DNA from: JBIOUF01 sp044866695 | Lineage (GTDB): Bacteria > Actinomycetota > Actinomycetes > Propionibacteriales > Nocardioidaceae | NCBI GenBank assembly: GCA_044866695.1 | Contig: JBIOUF010000034.1 | Coordinates: forward strand, 1-41,434 | Length of the DNA stretch: 41,434 nt | Reading direction: 5' to 3' | Part shown: positions 23,636 to 33,400 of the stretch, piece after piece | Numbering within the stretch: position 1 is the first letter of the stretch | Layout: each line of letters opens with the position of its first letter | Made by a program: the position numbers and the translations under genes | Notes under the pieces: model-generated | Told to the model about the DNA's origin: nothing | Database searches by the model: none | The model's input: only the letters and a program-made list of their open reading frames with translations

Positions 23636-26422
23636 ATGACCGGCCCGCTGGTCGAGACCAAGCTGTTCGTCCCCACCTCTCGGCCGGGGCTGGTGGCGCG
23701 GCCACGGCTCATCGAGCGGCTCGCCCACGGCCCCTCCGAGGACGCGCGTCGGTTGGTCCTGGTCTCGGCCCCGGCCGGGTTCGGCAAGACCACCCTCCTG
23801 CGGACCTGGCTGACCGGCCCGGACAGCGAGGCCGGCACCGTCGCGTGGGTCTCCCTCGACGAGGCGGACCGGCATGCGGCCACGTTCTGGACGTATGTGG
23901 TCGCCGCCCTCGACCGAGCGGTCCCGGGGATCGGCGCAGGCGCCCTGCCGCCGCTGCAGGCGGGCCAGGAGCCGACCCACGAGCTCCTCTCCGGCCTCCT
24001 CAACGAGCTGAGCGTGCTGCCGGGCGAGGTCACCCTGGTTCTCGACGACTACCACCTGGCCGACGGGCCCGGCGTCCAGCCAGGGATGAGCTTCCTCCTC
24101 GACCACCTGGCCCCACAGGTCCACCTGGTCATCAGCACCCGCGCCGACCCCGCCCTGCCGCTGGCTCGGCTACGCGCCCGCGGCGAGCTTACCGAGGTCC
24201 GCGCAGCCGACCTGCGCTTCACCACCGACGAGGCAGGCGCGTACCTCAACGAGACCAGCGGACTGAACCTCACCGCGGCCGACATCGGCACGCTCGAGGA
24301 ACGCACCGAGGGCTGGGTCGCCGCCCTCCAGCTGGCCGCACTGTCCCTCCGTGGCCGCGAGGACGCGTCCGCGTTCATCGCCGGGTTCGCCGGCGACGAC
24401 CGCTACGTCGTCGACTACCTGCTCGAAGAGGTCCTCGACCGACAGCCCCAGCCGGTACGACGCTTCCTGCTCGAGACCAGCGTCTTGGACCGGCTCACCG
24501 GCCCGCTGTGCGACGCCGTGACCGGCGAGACCGGCGGCAGGACCATGCTGGAGCGCCTCGACCGGGCCAACCTGTTCCTGGTCCCTCTCGACGACCAGCG
24601 GCGCTGGTACCGCTACCACCACCTCTTCGGCGACCTGCTCCGTTCGCGCTTGGCCGACGAACACGTCGCAGCCGACGGCGGGACCGCGGAGCTGCACCGG
24701 CGCGCCAGCCGCTGGTACGACCAGGCGGGCGAACCGGTGCCCGCAGTCCGGCACGCGGTGGCCGCCGGCGACACCGAACGCGCGGCCGAGCTCGTCGAGC
24801 TGGCGGTCCCCCGGCTGCGCCGGAACCGGCAGGAGGCGACACTCTGCCAGTGGATGGGTGACCTTCCCGACGACGTGGTCGAGCGGCGGCCGGTCCTCGC
24901 GATGGGGTTCGTCGGGGCCCTGATGGCCAACAACGACTTCGCGGACGTCGACCGCCGGCTCGACCACATCGAGCAGACCCTGAACACCCAGGACCAGGCG
25001 CACACGAGCCGGACCGCAGGAATCCGGACTCCGCTCGTCGTCGTCGACGAGGAGGAGCTTGCCCGGCTGCCCGGCGAGATCGAGCTGTACCGGGCCGGCC
25101 TGGCACTCCTGGCCGGCGACCCGGCCGCCACCTTGGACCACGCCCAACGGGCGGTCGACATGGCGCCCACGCGTGACGACCTGACGCGTGCCTCGGCCGC
25201 CGCCCTGTTCGGGCTCGCGTCGTGGACCACCGGCGACCTCGAGGCCGCCCACCGCGGCTACACCGACGCCGCCGACGGGCTACGACGCCTCGGCCACCTC
25301 TCGGACGTGCTCGGCTGCACCGTCACCCTCGCCGACCTCGAGACCACCTACGGCAGGCTGCGCCAGGCCCAGCAGTCCTACCGACGCGCGCTCGACATCG
25401 CCACCCACCAAGACCCGGGCATGCGGGGGGTCCGGGACATGCACACGGGCCTGGCCCAGCTCGCGATCGAACGCAACGACCTGACCACCGCCCGCGAACA
25501 CCTGCGCCGCTGCGAGGAGCTCGGCGAAGCGGCCGGACTCCCGCAGAACCCGTACCGGTGGCGACTGACGATGGCACTCCTCCGGGAAGCCGAGGGCGAA
25601 CCCGACACCGCGCTCGCGCTACTCGCCGACGCCCAACGCGTCTACGTCGCCGACTTCCAGCCGAGCTGGCGGCCCATCCCGGCCCTGCGAGCACGGATGC
25701 TGGCCAGGCACGGAGACCTTCCCGGCGCGCTGGACTGGGCGCGCCAACACGCCGTGAGCGTCGACGACGAGCTGTCCTACCTGCGCGAGTACGAGCACGT
25801 GACCCTGGCCCGGGTCCTGCTCGCCCGACACGCCGCGGACGGGTCCGCACGCTCGCTGGCCGATGCGGTCGGGCTGCTTCAGCGCCTCTTGGCATCGGCC
25901 GAGGGAGCCGGCAGGGCCGGGACCGTCATCGAAGTCCTGGCTCTGCAGGGGCTCGCACACCGGGCAGCCGGCCGACACGCGGAGGCGCTCACGGTGACGG
26001 AGCGTGCGCTGACCATGGCCGAACCCGAAGGCTACGTCCGGGCCCTCGCCATGCACGGTGAGCCGATGGCCGCGCTGCTCACAGCCCTGGACCGGCGCCG
26101 ACCCGACTGGGCGTACCTGGGCAGGGTTCTCGACGCCACCCGCAGCCCGGCGCCGGAGCGGACCCCGGCGTCCCCGCCCGCGTCGGGCCGACCCGTCCCG
26201 GACCGCCTCGTCGACCCGCTCACCGACCGGGAGCGAGACGTGATGCGACTGCTGGCCAGCGAGCTCGACGGACCGGCCATCGCCCGCCAGCTCGTGCTCT
26301 CGCTGAACACGGTGCGAACCCACACCAAGAACATCTACGCCAAGCTCGGCGTCACCAGCCGGCGAGCCGCCGTCAGCCGCGCCCACCAGCTCAACCTGCT
26401 CTCCCGCACCAGCCCCCGCTGA
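23636..26422 (+). CDS. MalT-like LuxR-family regulator (LAL)
   Basis: 928 aa, full length for the large ATP-binding LuxR family. N-terminal VETKLFVPTSRPGLVARPRL is the family start, Walker A is SAPAGFGKTTLL (about residues 42-53), VTLVLDDYHLADGP is Walker B, then a winged region (EGWVAALQLAALSLRG, YLLEEVLDRQPQPVRRFLLE) and a long TPR region. The C-terminal HTH is LTDRERDVMRLLASELDG, AIARQLVLSLNTVRTHTKNI, YAKLGV. In the MalT paradigm ATP and an inducer bind, and the protein oligomerises on asymmetric direct repeats. Its stop is only 56 bp before the TCACC operator of the next operon, so it is the prime candidate activator. Confidence 0.93.
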   Translation: MTGPLVETKLFVPTSRPGLVARPRLIERLAHGPSEDARRLVLVSAPAGFGKTTLLRTWLTGPDSEAGTVAWVSLDEADRHAATFWTYVVAALDRAVPGIGAGALPPLQAGQEPTHELLSGLLNELSVLPGEVTLVLDDYHLADGPGVQPGMSFLLDHLAPQVHLVISTRADPALPLARLRARGELTEVRAADLRFTTDEAGAYLNETSGLNLTAADIGTLEERTEGWVAALQLAALSLRGREDASAFIAGFAGDDRYVVDYLLEEVLDRQPQPVRRFLLETSVLDRLTGPLCDAVTGETGGRTMLERLDRANLFLVPLDDQRRWYRYHHLFGDLLRSRLADEHVAADGGTAELHRRASRWYDQAGEPVPAVRHAVAAGDTERAAELVELAVPRLRRNRQEATLCQWMGDLPDDVVERRPVLAMGFVGALMANNDFADVDRRLDHIEQTLNTQDQAHTSRTAGIRTPLVVVDEEELARLPGEIELYRAGLALLAGDPAATLDHAQRAVDMAPTRDDLTRASAAALFGLASWTTGDLEAAHRGYTDAADGLRRLGHLSDVLGCTVTLADLETTYGRLRQAQQSYRRALDIATHQDPGMRGVRDMHTGLAQLAIERNDLTTAREHLRRCEELGEAAGLPQNPYRWRLTMALLREAEGEPDTALALLADAQRVYVADFQPSWRPIPALRARMLARHGDLPGALDWARQHAVSVDDELSYLREYEHVTLARVLLARHAADGSARSLADAVGLLQRLLASAEGAGRAGTVIEVLALQGLAHRAAGRHAEALTVTERALTMAEPEGYVRALAMHGEPMAALLTALDRRRPDWAYLGRVLDATRSPAPERTPASPPASGRPVPDRLVDPLTDRERDVMRLLASELDGPAIARQLVLSLNTVRTHTKNIYAKLGVTSRRAAVSRAHQLNLLSRTSPR

Positions 26423-26478
26423 CTCACGGTCACGGACGGCTCCGAGTGACCGGCGACCCCGACTGACCGGGCGCGAAG

Positions 26479-26536
26479 CTCACCATCAACCTCACCACAC
26501 GATGTGATCCGCCCTCACCACATCGGCTCCTACCTT
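26479..26536 (+). promoter_or_regulatory. Triple TCACC operator and -10 box of the small-protein/DUF4386/MMPL operon
   Basis: Three direct heptamers CTCACCA at 26479-26485, 26491-26497 and 26514-26520 (spacers 5 and 16 bp), with ATGTGAT in the long spacer making TCAC-N8-GTGA with the second box. Ten bp after the last box is TACCTT (26531-26536) as -10, with no good -35. The same layout occurs on the minus strand at 37150-37093. On the opposite strand the boxes read GGTGA, similar to MalT-box cores. Confidence 0.65.
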
Positions 26537-26592
26537 CGGACATCAAGACGGAACCCCCAGCGGAACCCGTGAACAGCGACCGAGGAGCACCC

Positions 26593-26880
26593 GTGAACAC
26601 GCCCAGCACCGGCCAGCCGCACGAGGGCAGCTGGTACGAGATCCGCCTCGCCGGGCGGCTCGAATCCCGATGGTCGGCGTGGTTCGACGGGCTCACCCTC
26701 ACCGCCGGAGACGACGGCACCACCACCCTCCGAGGTCCGGTCGTGGACCAGGCCGCCCTGCACGGGCAGCTGCAACGCCTCCGCGACGTCGGCCTCCCCC
26801 TGATCTCGGTCAACCCAGTCGAACCCGACCCCCAACCCCACCCGGAAGAAACCGACCACAGCCCAGGAGACCAGTCATGA
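26593..26880 (+). CDS. Small conserved actinobacterial protein, unknown function
   Basis: 95 aa. GTG 26593 is chosen because GAGGAG lies 6 nt upstream; an in-frame GTG at 26569 is possible. The body EGSWYEIRLAGRLESRWSAW, FDGLTLTAGDDGTTTLRGPV, VDQAALHGQLQRLRDVGL is a compact alpha/beta unit with GTTTLRGPVVDQAALHG as its core. The same domain forms the N-terminus of the GNAT fusion at 34793-35620. The final 25 residues are acidic/Pro-rich. Its stop overlaps the start of the DUF4386 gene (ATGA). First gene of the operon under the TCACC operator. Confidence 0.8.
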   Translation: MNTPSTGQPHEGSWYEIRLAGRLESRWSAWFDGLTLTAGDDGTTTLRGPVVDQAALHGQLQRLRDVGLPLISVNPVEPDPQPHPEETDHSPGDQS

Positions 26881-27593
26881 CCACGACCACCCGACCCGCA
26901 ACCACGCGCGTGTCCGCCGACCCGACCCGCAACCACTCCCGAGCAGCTGGCGCCTTCTACCTGCTCACCTTCGCCGCGTCCATCCCCGCCCTGCTCATGA
27001 TCCGGTCGGTCGTGAGCCCCGACCTGACCGTGGCAAGCGGCCACGACAACCGGCTCCTTGGCGCGGGGTTCCTCGACTTCGTCAACGCGATCGCCGGCAT
27101 CGGCTCCGCCGTCGCCCTCTACCCGGTCTTGAAACGGCAGAACCAAGCCATGGCGCTCGGCCTGGTCATGTCCCGCATGACCGAAGCCGCCATCATCATG
27201 ACCGGCGTCGTCAGCCTGCTGGCCCTCGTCACAATGCGCTCCGACGTCGCCGGCGCCGACCCCGCCATCAGCCAAGCCCTGGTCGCGGTCCGCGACTGGA
27301 CCTTCCTGTTCGGTCCCGGGTTCATGGCCTCCTGTAACGCCGTGCTGCTCGGCACCCTGATGTACAAGTCCGGTCTGGTCCCGCGGATCATCCCGATCAT
27401 GGGCCTGGTCGGTGCCCCGCTGCTGCTCGCCGCGAACACCGCCACCTTGTTCGGTCACAACGAGCAGACCTCCGGGATCAGCATGCTCGCCACCCTGCCG
27501 ATCGCCGCGTGGGAGCTCTCGGTCGGCACCTGGATGCTGGTCAAGGGGTTCCGCCCCTCCCCTGTCACCGCCGGCCTCACCAAGGTCGGCTGA
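26877..27593 (+). CDS. DUF4386 family membrane protein (copy 2)
   Basis: 238 aa, about six helices: SRAAGAFYLLTFAASIPALL, LGAGFLDFVNAIAGIGSAVA, YPVLKRQNQAMALGLV, MTEAAIIMTGVVSLLALV, GFMASCNAVLLGTLMYKSGL and WELSVGTWMLVKGFRP. ATG 26877 overlaps the stop of the small-protein gene, so translation is coupled. Clearly paralogous to the gene at 12992-13771. In this operon it is followed by an unknown 115-aa protein and an MMPL transporter, which suggests a membrane or envelope-lipid role, but that is only inferred from the neighbourhood. Confidence 0.88.
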   Translation: MTTTTRPATTRVSADPTRNHSRAAGAFYLLTFAASIPALLMIRSVVSPDLTVASGHDNRLLGAGFLDFVNAIAGIGSAVALYPVLKRQNQAMALGLVMSRMTEAAIIMTGVVSLLALVTMRSDVAGADPAISQALVAVRDWTFLFGPGFMASCNAVLLGTLMYKSGLVPRIIPIMGLVGAPLLLAANTATLFGHNEQTSGISMLATLPIAAWELSVGTWMLVKGFRPSPVTAGLTKVG

Positions 27594-27627
27594 CGGACCC
27601 GACTCCTACCCCACGGGGACACCGATG

Positions 27628-27649
27628 CCGGCGCCCGTCCCGGCGCCGG
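27628..27649 (+). terminator. Intra-operon GC hairpin
   Basis: CCGGCGCC-N6-GGCGCCGG is a perfect 8-bp stem 34 nt after the DUF4386 stop, without a T-tract. It may attenuate transcription into the downstream genes or protect the upstream mRNA. Confidence 0.4.
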
Positions 27650-27699
27650 TGTCAGGTTGCCGTCAGCCGATCATCAGCGCCTCCGAGGACGGTAAGCGC

Positions 27700-28047
27700 A
27701 TGCGCATCGACATCGAGGCCCTGCTCCGTCGGCTGATCGGCGGCGACGACTCGGCGCCGGCCGCGATCCTCGATCTGGCCCAGACCAGCAAGGCTCCCCG
27801 GCTGCTGGTCGCGGCAGCCCTCGTGGCCGATGATCCGCAGCCGTACCTGACCCGGGCCGCGACGAGCGCCACGGCGACCAGGGACCGGCAGCTCGTCGCG
27901 CTCGCCACCGCCCACGTCAACGACGACGCGGACCTGCTCGACGCCCTGGCTCGCGACCACCTCTCGGATCATCCCGACAGCGTCCTCGCCGCCTGGATAG
28001 CAGGCCAGCACGCCCCCACCGGCGTTCCACAGCCCGACCAGTCCTGA
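27700..28047 (+). CDS. Uncharacterised 115-aa helical protein in the MMPL operon
   Basis: Starts at ATG 27700 (MRIDIEALLRRLIGGDDSAP) behind a GAGGA sequence. Amphipathic helices follow (AAILDLAQTSKAPRLLVAAA, ATRDRQLVALATAHVNDDAD, LLDALARDHLSDHPDSVLAA), giving a repeat-like Ala/Leu/Asp pattern of about 30 residues per helix pair, similar to HEAT/TPR-type units. No membrane segment or signal peptide. It lies 106 nt after the DUF4386 gene and 27 nt before the MMPL gene. No family function is known to me. Confidence 0.72.
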   Translation: MRIDIEALLRRLIGGDDSAPAAILDLAQTSKAPRLLVAAALVADDPQPYLTRAATSATATRDRQLVALATAHVNDDADLLDALARDHLSDHPDSVLAAWIAGQHAPTGVPQPDQS

Positions 28048-28074
28048 TCTCGGACCGACGAGAGGAACGGCACG

Positions 28075-30351
28075 ATGTTCGCTACCCGTTCGAAGAACCG
28101 TCACGACCGGCTCGAGCACGCGCCCGGCGGGTCGCTCACCCAGCGGCTCGCCCGGTCGGCTGCGGTGCATCCGTGGCGGGTCGTGGTCGCCTGGGGGCTG
28201 ATCCTGCTGGCGTCCATGGTGGCCATCGCGACCCTGATCGGGTCGGCGTTCACCTCCGACGGCAGCATCACCAGCAACCCCGAGTCGGAGAGAGCCGCGC
28301 AGGTCATGGGCGAGAGCTTCGCCCAGGGTGACCGGATCGACGACGCCGTCATCATCTACTCCGCCGACCTCACCGCCGAAGCCCCCGAGTTCCAGGCCTT
28401 CGTCGCCGGCGTTCGGTCCTCGATCGAGGCCACCGGCGCCGCAGAGACGGTCCGGGACCCCTACGTCGCCGACGGGTCCGGGATCTCCGCCGACGGGCAC
28501 GCCGCCGTCGTCACCCTGGTCCTCGGCCACGACTCCGCCAGCGGGATCTTGGACGTGATCGACGAAGTGGACGCCGCGGACGCCGACGCGGCGTTCGAGG
28601 TCGACATCACCGGCACCAACACCCTCGACCACGACTTCACCGAGCTCTCGGAATCCGACCTCGCCAACGGTGAGCTGAAGTTCGGGCTGCCCGCAGCGAT
28701 GATCGTTCTGGTCCTGGTCTTCGGCGCCCTGGTGGCCGCCTTCCTCCCGATGAGCATTGCGATTCTGTCCATCATCGTGACCGTGGCCATCTCCTCGGTC
28801 CTCGGCCAGGTCACCTCCCTGTCCTTCTTCATCGTGAACATGATCACCGCGATGGGGCTCGCGCTCGGGATCGACTACAGCCTCTTCGTGCTGTCCCGGT
28901 ACCGGGAGGAGCGGCAGGCCGGCCGCGACAAGATCGACGCCATCGTCGCCACCGGCGGCACCAGCAGCAAGGCCGTCTTGTTCTCCGGCAGCTCGTTCGT
29001 CGTGGCCCTGCTCGGCCTGCTCCTGGTTCCGGACACCATCCTGCGCAGCCTGGCCCTCGGCGCGATCATCGTCGGAGTGGTCACCATGGCCGCTGCGCTC
29101 ACCTTGCTGCCCGCCCTGCTGTCCCTGATCGGCGACCGGGTCAACGCGCTGAGGCTGCCCATCGTCGGCCGCGACCACCCCGCCGAGAGCCCGTTCTGGA
29201 CCCGGGCCGTCACCGCCGTGGTCCGCCGACCGGGCACCTTCCTGGCCGCCGGCCTCCTGGTCCTGCTCGCCGCCGCCCTGCCGGTGCTCGGTCTGCACAC
29301 GGGCACCGCCGGAGTGAGCTCGCTGCCCGACGACAGCTACGCCAAGGCCGGCGCGCTCGCCCTGGAGCGCAGCTTCCCGGGCACCTCGACGACGGACCCC
29401 GCCCACGTGGTCATCTCCGGAGACGTCACCTCCAGCGACGTCACCGCCGCCATCGAGGAGTTCGAGGCCTCCGTTGCCGACGACCCGGACTTCGGTCCAG
29501 CGCAGCGGCAGATCGCCGAGAACGGCCAGGTCGCGGTGGTCCGCATCCCGCTGGTGGGCGACCCCGACCACGCCCAGGCCCGCCGCGGCCTCGACCGGCT
29601 CCGCACCGACCTGGTCCCCGCCGCGTTCGACGGGACCGACGCCACCGTGCTCGTTGGCGGCACCACCGCAGAGAACGTCGACTACTCCGACGTCATCAAC
29701 CACTGGCTGCCGATCGTGCTCGCCTTCGTGCTCGGGTTGAGCTTCATCCTGCTCACCCTGGTCTTCCGCTCCCTGGTGCTCTCCGCCACCGCCGTGGTCC
29801 TCAACCTGCTGTCGGTCGGCGCGGCCTACGGCCTGCTCGTGCTGGTCTTCCAGCACGGGATCGGGGCCGACCTCATGGGCTTCCAGAAGGTCGAACGCGT
29901 CGAGGCGTGGGTTCCGGTCTTCCTGTTCTCGGTGCTGTTCGCGCTCTCCATGGACTACCACGTCTTCCTGCTCAGCAGGATCCGGGAACGCTACGCCCAG
30001 ACCGGCGACACCAACGAAGCCGTCGTGCACGGCATTGCCGCCACCGGCCGCCTCATCACCGGCGCCGCGCTCATCATCGTGGTCGTCTTCACCGGGTTCG
30101 CCGCCGGCCAGCTGGTGATGTTCCAGCAGATGGGCTTCGGAGTCGGTGTCGCCCTGCTCGTGGACGCCACCCTGATCCGGATGGTCGTCGTCCCCGCCAC
30201 GATGGCGGTCCTCGGCACGTGGAACTGGTACCTGCCCAGCTGGCTGGAATGGATGCCCGAGCTGCACGTCGAGGGAGACCCCGAAACCCTGACACCCACC
30301 GCCGAGGTGCCCGCACCCGAGGCAACACCGCGGTCCCCGATCTCGGTGTAG
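28075..30351 (+). CDS. MMPL family transporter (copy 1)
   Basis: 758 aa RND-type MMPL protein. ATG 28075 follows GAGAGGAACGG. It has 12 predicted helices in two halves with two periplasmic loops. The proton-relay Asp-Tyr pairs are D267-Y268 (GIDYSLFVLSRYREE) and D627-Y628 (SMDYHVFLLSRIRERY), matching the pairs used for proton coupling in MmpL3-type exporters. The C-terminus is a hydrophilic tail after NWYLPSWLEWMPELHVEG. It probably exports lipids or hydrophobic compounds across the cytoplasmic membrane. Last gene of the TCACC-controlled operon. Confidence 0.93.
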   Translation: MFATRSKNRHDRLEHAPGGSLTQRLARSAAVHPWRVVVAWGLILLASMVAIATLIGSAFTSDGSITSNPESERAAQVMGESFAQGDRIDDAVIIYSADLTAEAPEFQAFVAGVRSSIEATGAAETVRDPYVADGSGISADGHAAVVTLVLGHDSASGILDVIDEVDAADADAAFEVDITGTNTLDHDFTELSESDLANGELKFGLPAAMIVLVLVFGALVAAFLPMSIAILSIIVTVAISSVLGQVTSLSFFIVNMITAMGLALGIDYSLFVLSRYREERQAGRDKIDAIVATGGTSSKAVLFSGSSFVVALLGLLLVPDTILRSLALGAIIVGVVTMAAALTLLPALLSLIGDRVNALRLPIVGRDHPAESPFWTRAVTAVVRRPGTFLAAGLLVLLAAALPVLGLHTGTAGVSSLPDDSYAKAGALALERSFPGTSTTDPAHVVISGDVTSSDVTAAIEEFEASVADDPDFGPAQRQIAENGQVAVVRIPLVGDPDHAQARRGLDRLRTDLVPAAFDGTDATVLVGGTTAENVDYSDVINHWLPIVLAFVLGLSFILLTLVFRSLVLSATAVVLNLLSVGAAYGLLVLVFQHGIGADLMGFQKVERVEAWVPVFLFSVLFALSMDYHVFLLSRIRERYAQTGDTNEAVVHGIAATGRLITGAALIIVVVFTGFAAGQLVMFQQMGFGVGVALLVDATLIRMVVVPATMAVLGTWNWYLPSWLEWMPELHVEGDPETLTPTAEVPAPEATPRSPISV

Positions 30352-30359
30352 CGCACCGA

Positions 30360-30389
30360 CCCGCCGGCGGCGAGCCGCCGGCCGGCGGG
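30360..30389 (+). terminator. Terminator hairpin after the MMPL operon
   Basis: CCCGCCGGC-N12-GCCGGCGGG, a perfect 9-bp GC stem starting 8 nt after the MMPL stop codon, with no T-tract. It separates the operon from the BTAD regulator promoter. Confidence 0.55.
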
Positions 30390-30446
30390 ACAGGAGTGCA
30401 CCCCACCCACGCGGGTCACCTGACACCGGCCCGATCCGGGCGGGCC

Positions 30447-30458
30447 TACGCTCGGGAC
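30447..30458 (+). promoter_or_regulatory. Leaderless-type -10 box of the BTAD regulator gene
   Basis: TACGCT (30447-30452) followed by 6 nt and the GTG at 30459, with no Shine-Dalgarno sequence. A CTGACA at 30420-30425 is 21 bp upstream, too far for a standard -35, so another factor may help. Confidence 0.4.
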
Positions 30459-33400
30459 GTGCTTACCGTGGCGGTGCTGGGTGCCCTCGTGGTCACCCGC
30501 GACGGTCGGCCCGTGCTGGTGCCCACGGGCAAGACCTCCGAGCTGGTGGTGCGCCTGGCCCTCGAGTCCGGTGAGCACGTCCGGGCCGACCGGCTCGTCG
30601 AGGACCTGTGGGCCGGCGGGGGCGTCGGCGCCCGCCGCAACACGCTGCAGTCGAAGATCACCATGCTGCGCCGGGCGCTCGGCGACCCGACCGTGGTCAC
30701 CAGCCGCGACGGTGGGTACGCGCTCGCCGTGGAGCCGTCCGACGTCGACGCGCTCGCCGCCTTGAGCGCAACGGCCACGGCGTCGGGGTTGTTCGAGGCC
30801 GGGGACGACGAGGGTGCCGTCGACCTGTGTGCCTCGACGTTGCGGCTGTACCGCGGCGAGGTGCTGCAGGCCGCCGGCGACGGCGACTGGGTCACCCCGT
30901 ACCGGGCCCGCCTCGAGGAGGCCCGGGCGACGCTGCTGGAGATCCAGCTCGGGGCGCGGCTGCGGCTCGGTGAGGCCGGCGACGTGATCGGGCAGCTCGA
31001 GGCGGCAGTCGCCGACCACCCCTTCTCCGAGAGCTTGTGGGAGCTGCTGTTCACCGCCCAGTACCGAGCGGGACGCCAGGCGGACGCGCTGGCGTCCTAC
31101 CAGCGGGTCAAGAACCAGCTCTCGACCGAGCTGGGGCTGGACCCCCGACCCCAGCTGCAGGAGCTCGAGCGCAGGATCCTGGTCCAGGACGCGGCTCTCG
31201 ACGTCCCCGCGCGCCCCATCGCCTGGAACCGAACGCCACGGCGGGCCGGGAACCTCCCGTCGATGGCGGCGGAGCTGGTCGGCCGCGAGGACGAGGTGGC
31301 CGCCGTGTCCGGCCTCCTCGCCCGCGAACGGCTGGTGGAGGTCGTGGGGCCAGGGGGTATCGGGAAGACGGCGGTCGCCCTGGCGGTCGGCCGCGAGCTG
31401 ACCTCGACCTCACCGCCGGCGACCGACGGCGTCTGGCTGGCCCGGCTCGAGAGCGCCACCACGCCGGACCAGGTCGTCGACGTTCTGGTCGCCGCGGTCG
31501 AGGGCCCCGGTGGAGAGCCGGCGTTGTTGGAGTCGTTCAGGGACGGCTCCGCGGTGGTCATTCTCGACAGCTGCGAACACGTCGTCGACGCGGCCGCCGA
31601 CCTGGCAGTGCGACTCCTCGACGCCGCCCCGGGGTTGCGCATCCTGTGCACCAGCCAGGTCCCACTCGATGTCGACGGCGAAGCCGTCTTCGAGCTCGCC
31701 CCGCTGGCGCTCGCCGACGCCGTCGAGCTGTTCACCCGCCGCGCCGCGGCCCAGGACCGAAACCGCGCCAAGGCTCCCGACGCCGCCGTCGTGCGCGACC
31801 TGTGCCGGTCCCTGGACGGGCTGCCGCTCGCGATCGAGCTGGCTGCGGCCCGCACCAAGACGCTGTCGGTCGAGGAGATCACCCAGCGCCTCGACGACCC
31901 GTTCCTGGTCCTGGCCGACCCAACCAGCCGCAGGCCGGAACGACGTCGGTCGCTGCGGTCGACCATCTCGTGGAGCTACGGCCTGCTGTTCCCCGACGAC
32001 CAGCGCGGCCTCTGGGCACTGGCCACGTTCGCAGGCGGGGCCCCCCTGCCGGCGGTGGAGTCCGTCCTCGAAGCCCTCGACGTGCCGTCAGCCGCGGCGA
32101 TCGACGTGGTCGGCCGGCTCGCGAGCCGCTCCCTGGTCACGCTCGACGACGTGGGAACCACTGCTGATGCGGGCGGGGGCCATCCGGTGCGGTACCGGCT
32201 GCTGGACAGCATCCGGGCGTTCGCGCTCGAGGCCATGACCGCCGCCGGGCTCGCCGAACGCGCCAGAGCGGCGCACGCCGCCTGGTTCGCCGAGGCCGCC
32301 GAGTCCTCCACCCAGGGTGTGCGCGGCGCCGACCAGGCCGAGCACCTCGCCTTCGCCCGGACCGAGCGCGCCAACATCGACGCGGCACTGGCCTGGGCCG
32401 CCCAGCAGGACCCGATGCTGGCACTGCGCATCGTGAACGGGTTCGGCTGGGCCTGGGTCGTCCTCGGCGACAGCAGGGGGGCCCAACGGCTCCTGACCGC
32501 CCTGACCGCCGCCGGCGACTCCGCTTCACCCCGGGACCGGGCCAACGCCCTCCTGCTGGCGGCGTGGATCGAGGCGTCGACCGGCCACCTCGACCTCGCG
32601 CGTCGCCACATTGCGGCAGCCTCCGAGCTGGCCGAGGCGACCCACGACCCCGACCTGCAGGCCCGGTGCAGCTACTACCTCGCCTACGTCGTCTCCCATC
32701 ACGGCGAGTTCTGCACCGCGCTCGAGCTCACCGACCGAAGCCGAGCCATCTACGACACGATGGACCGGCCGTGGGAGCAGGCCGCGAACGGGCTCTTCGC
32801 GGCCCGAGCGGCGATCTCCGCCGGTGACGAACCCCTTGCCGTCGACGCCGCCGGGCGGGTGCAGCGCTGGCTGGAGGAGGTCGAGGACCCCTGGCTGCAG
32901 GTCCGCGGTGAGGCGGTGCTCGGCGAGCTGGCCCGGCTCCAGCACCGGTTCGACCACGCCGTCCACCACCTCGGCCGCGCGGCCGACCGGTCGCGACAGC
33001 TCGGGTTCGCCCAGACCGAGGCCTACCAGACCACCAGCCTGGGCCGGGCCCAGTGCCAGGCCGGGGACTACGACACCGGCGCCGCAACCCTGGAGCTCGC
33101 GATCGAGAAGGCCCAGGCCACCGGCGACGTGCGTCTCGCGGCGCTCGGTCGTGTGCACCTGGGTCGTGTGCTGAGGGCGACCGGACGGGACGACCTGGCG
33201 CGTGAGGCCCTGGAAGCCGCCACCACGTGGCACCGGCACGCCGGCGGTGGGGAGCTGGCTGCGCTCGGTGAGTGCCTGCTGGCCGCCATGGACGCTGCAC
33301 GCGGAGACCCCGGTGCTGGACAGCGGCTCGAGACCCTGCTCGACCAGGCCCGGGACGCGGGCGACGCCCCGGTCGAGGTGTTCGCTCTCGACGCACTCGC

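Noticed and set aside
27652..30426. A 924-codon open frame antisense to the MMPL gene
   Set aside because: It is a shadow frame caused by high GC: low-complexity Gly/Glu/Asp/Arg sequence, no domain, and fully opposite a strong MMPL gene.
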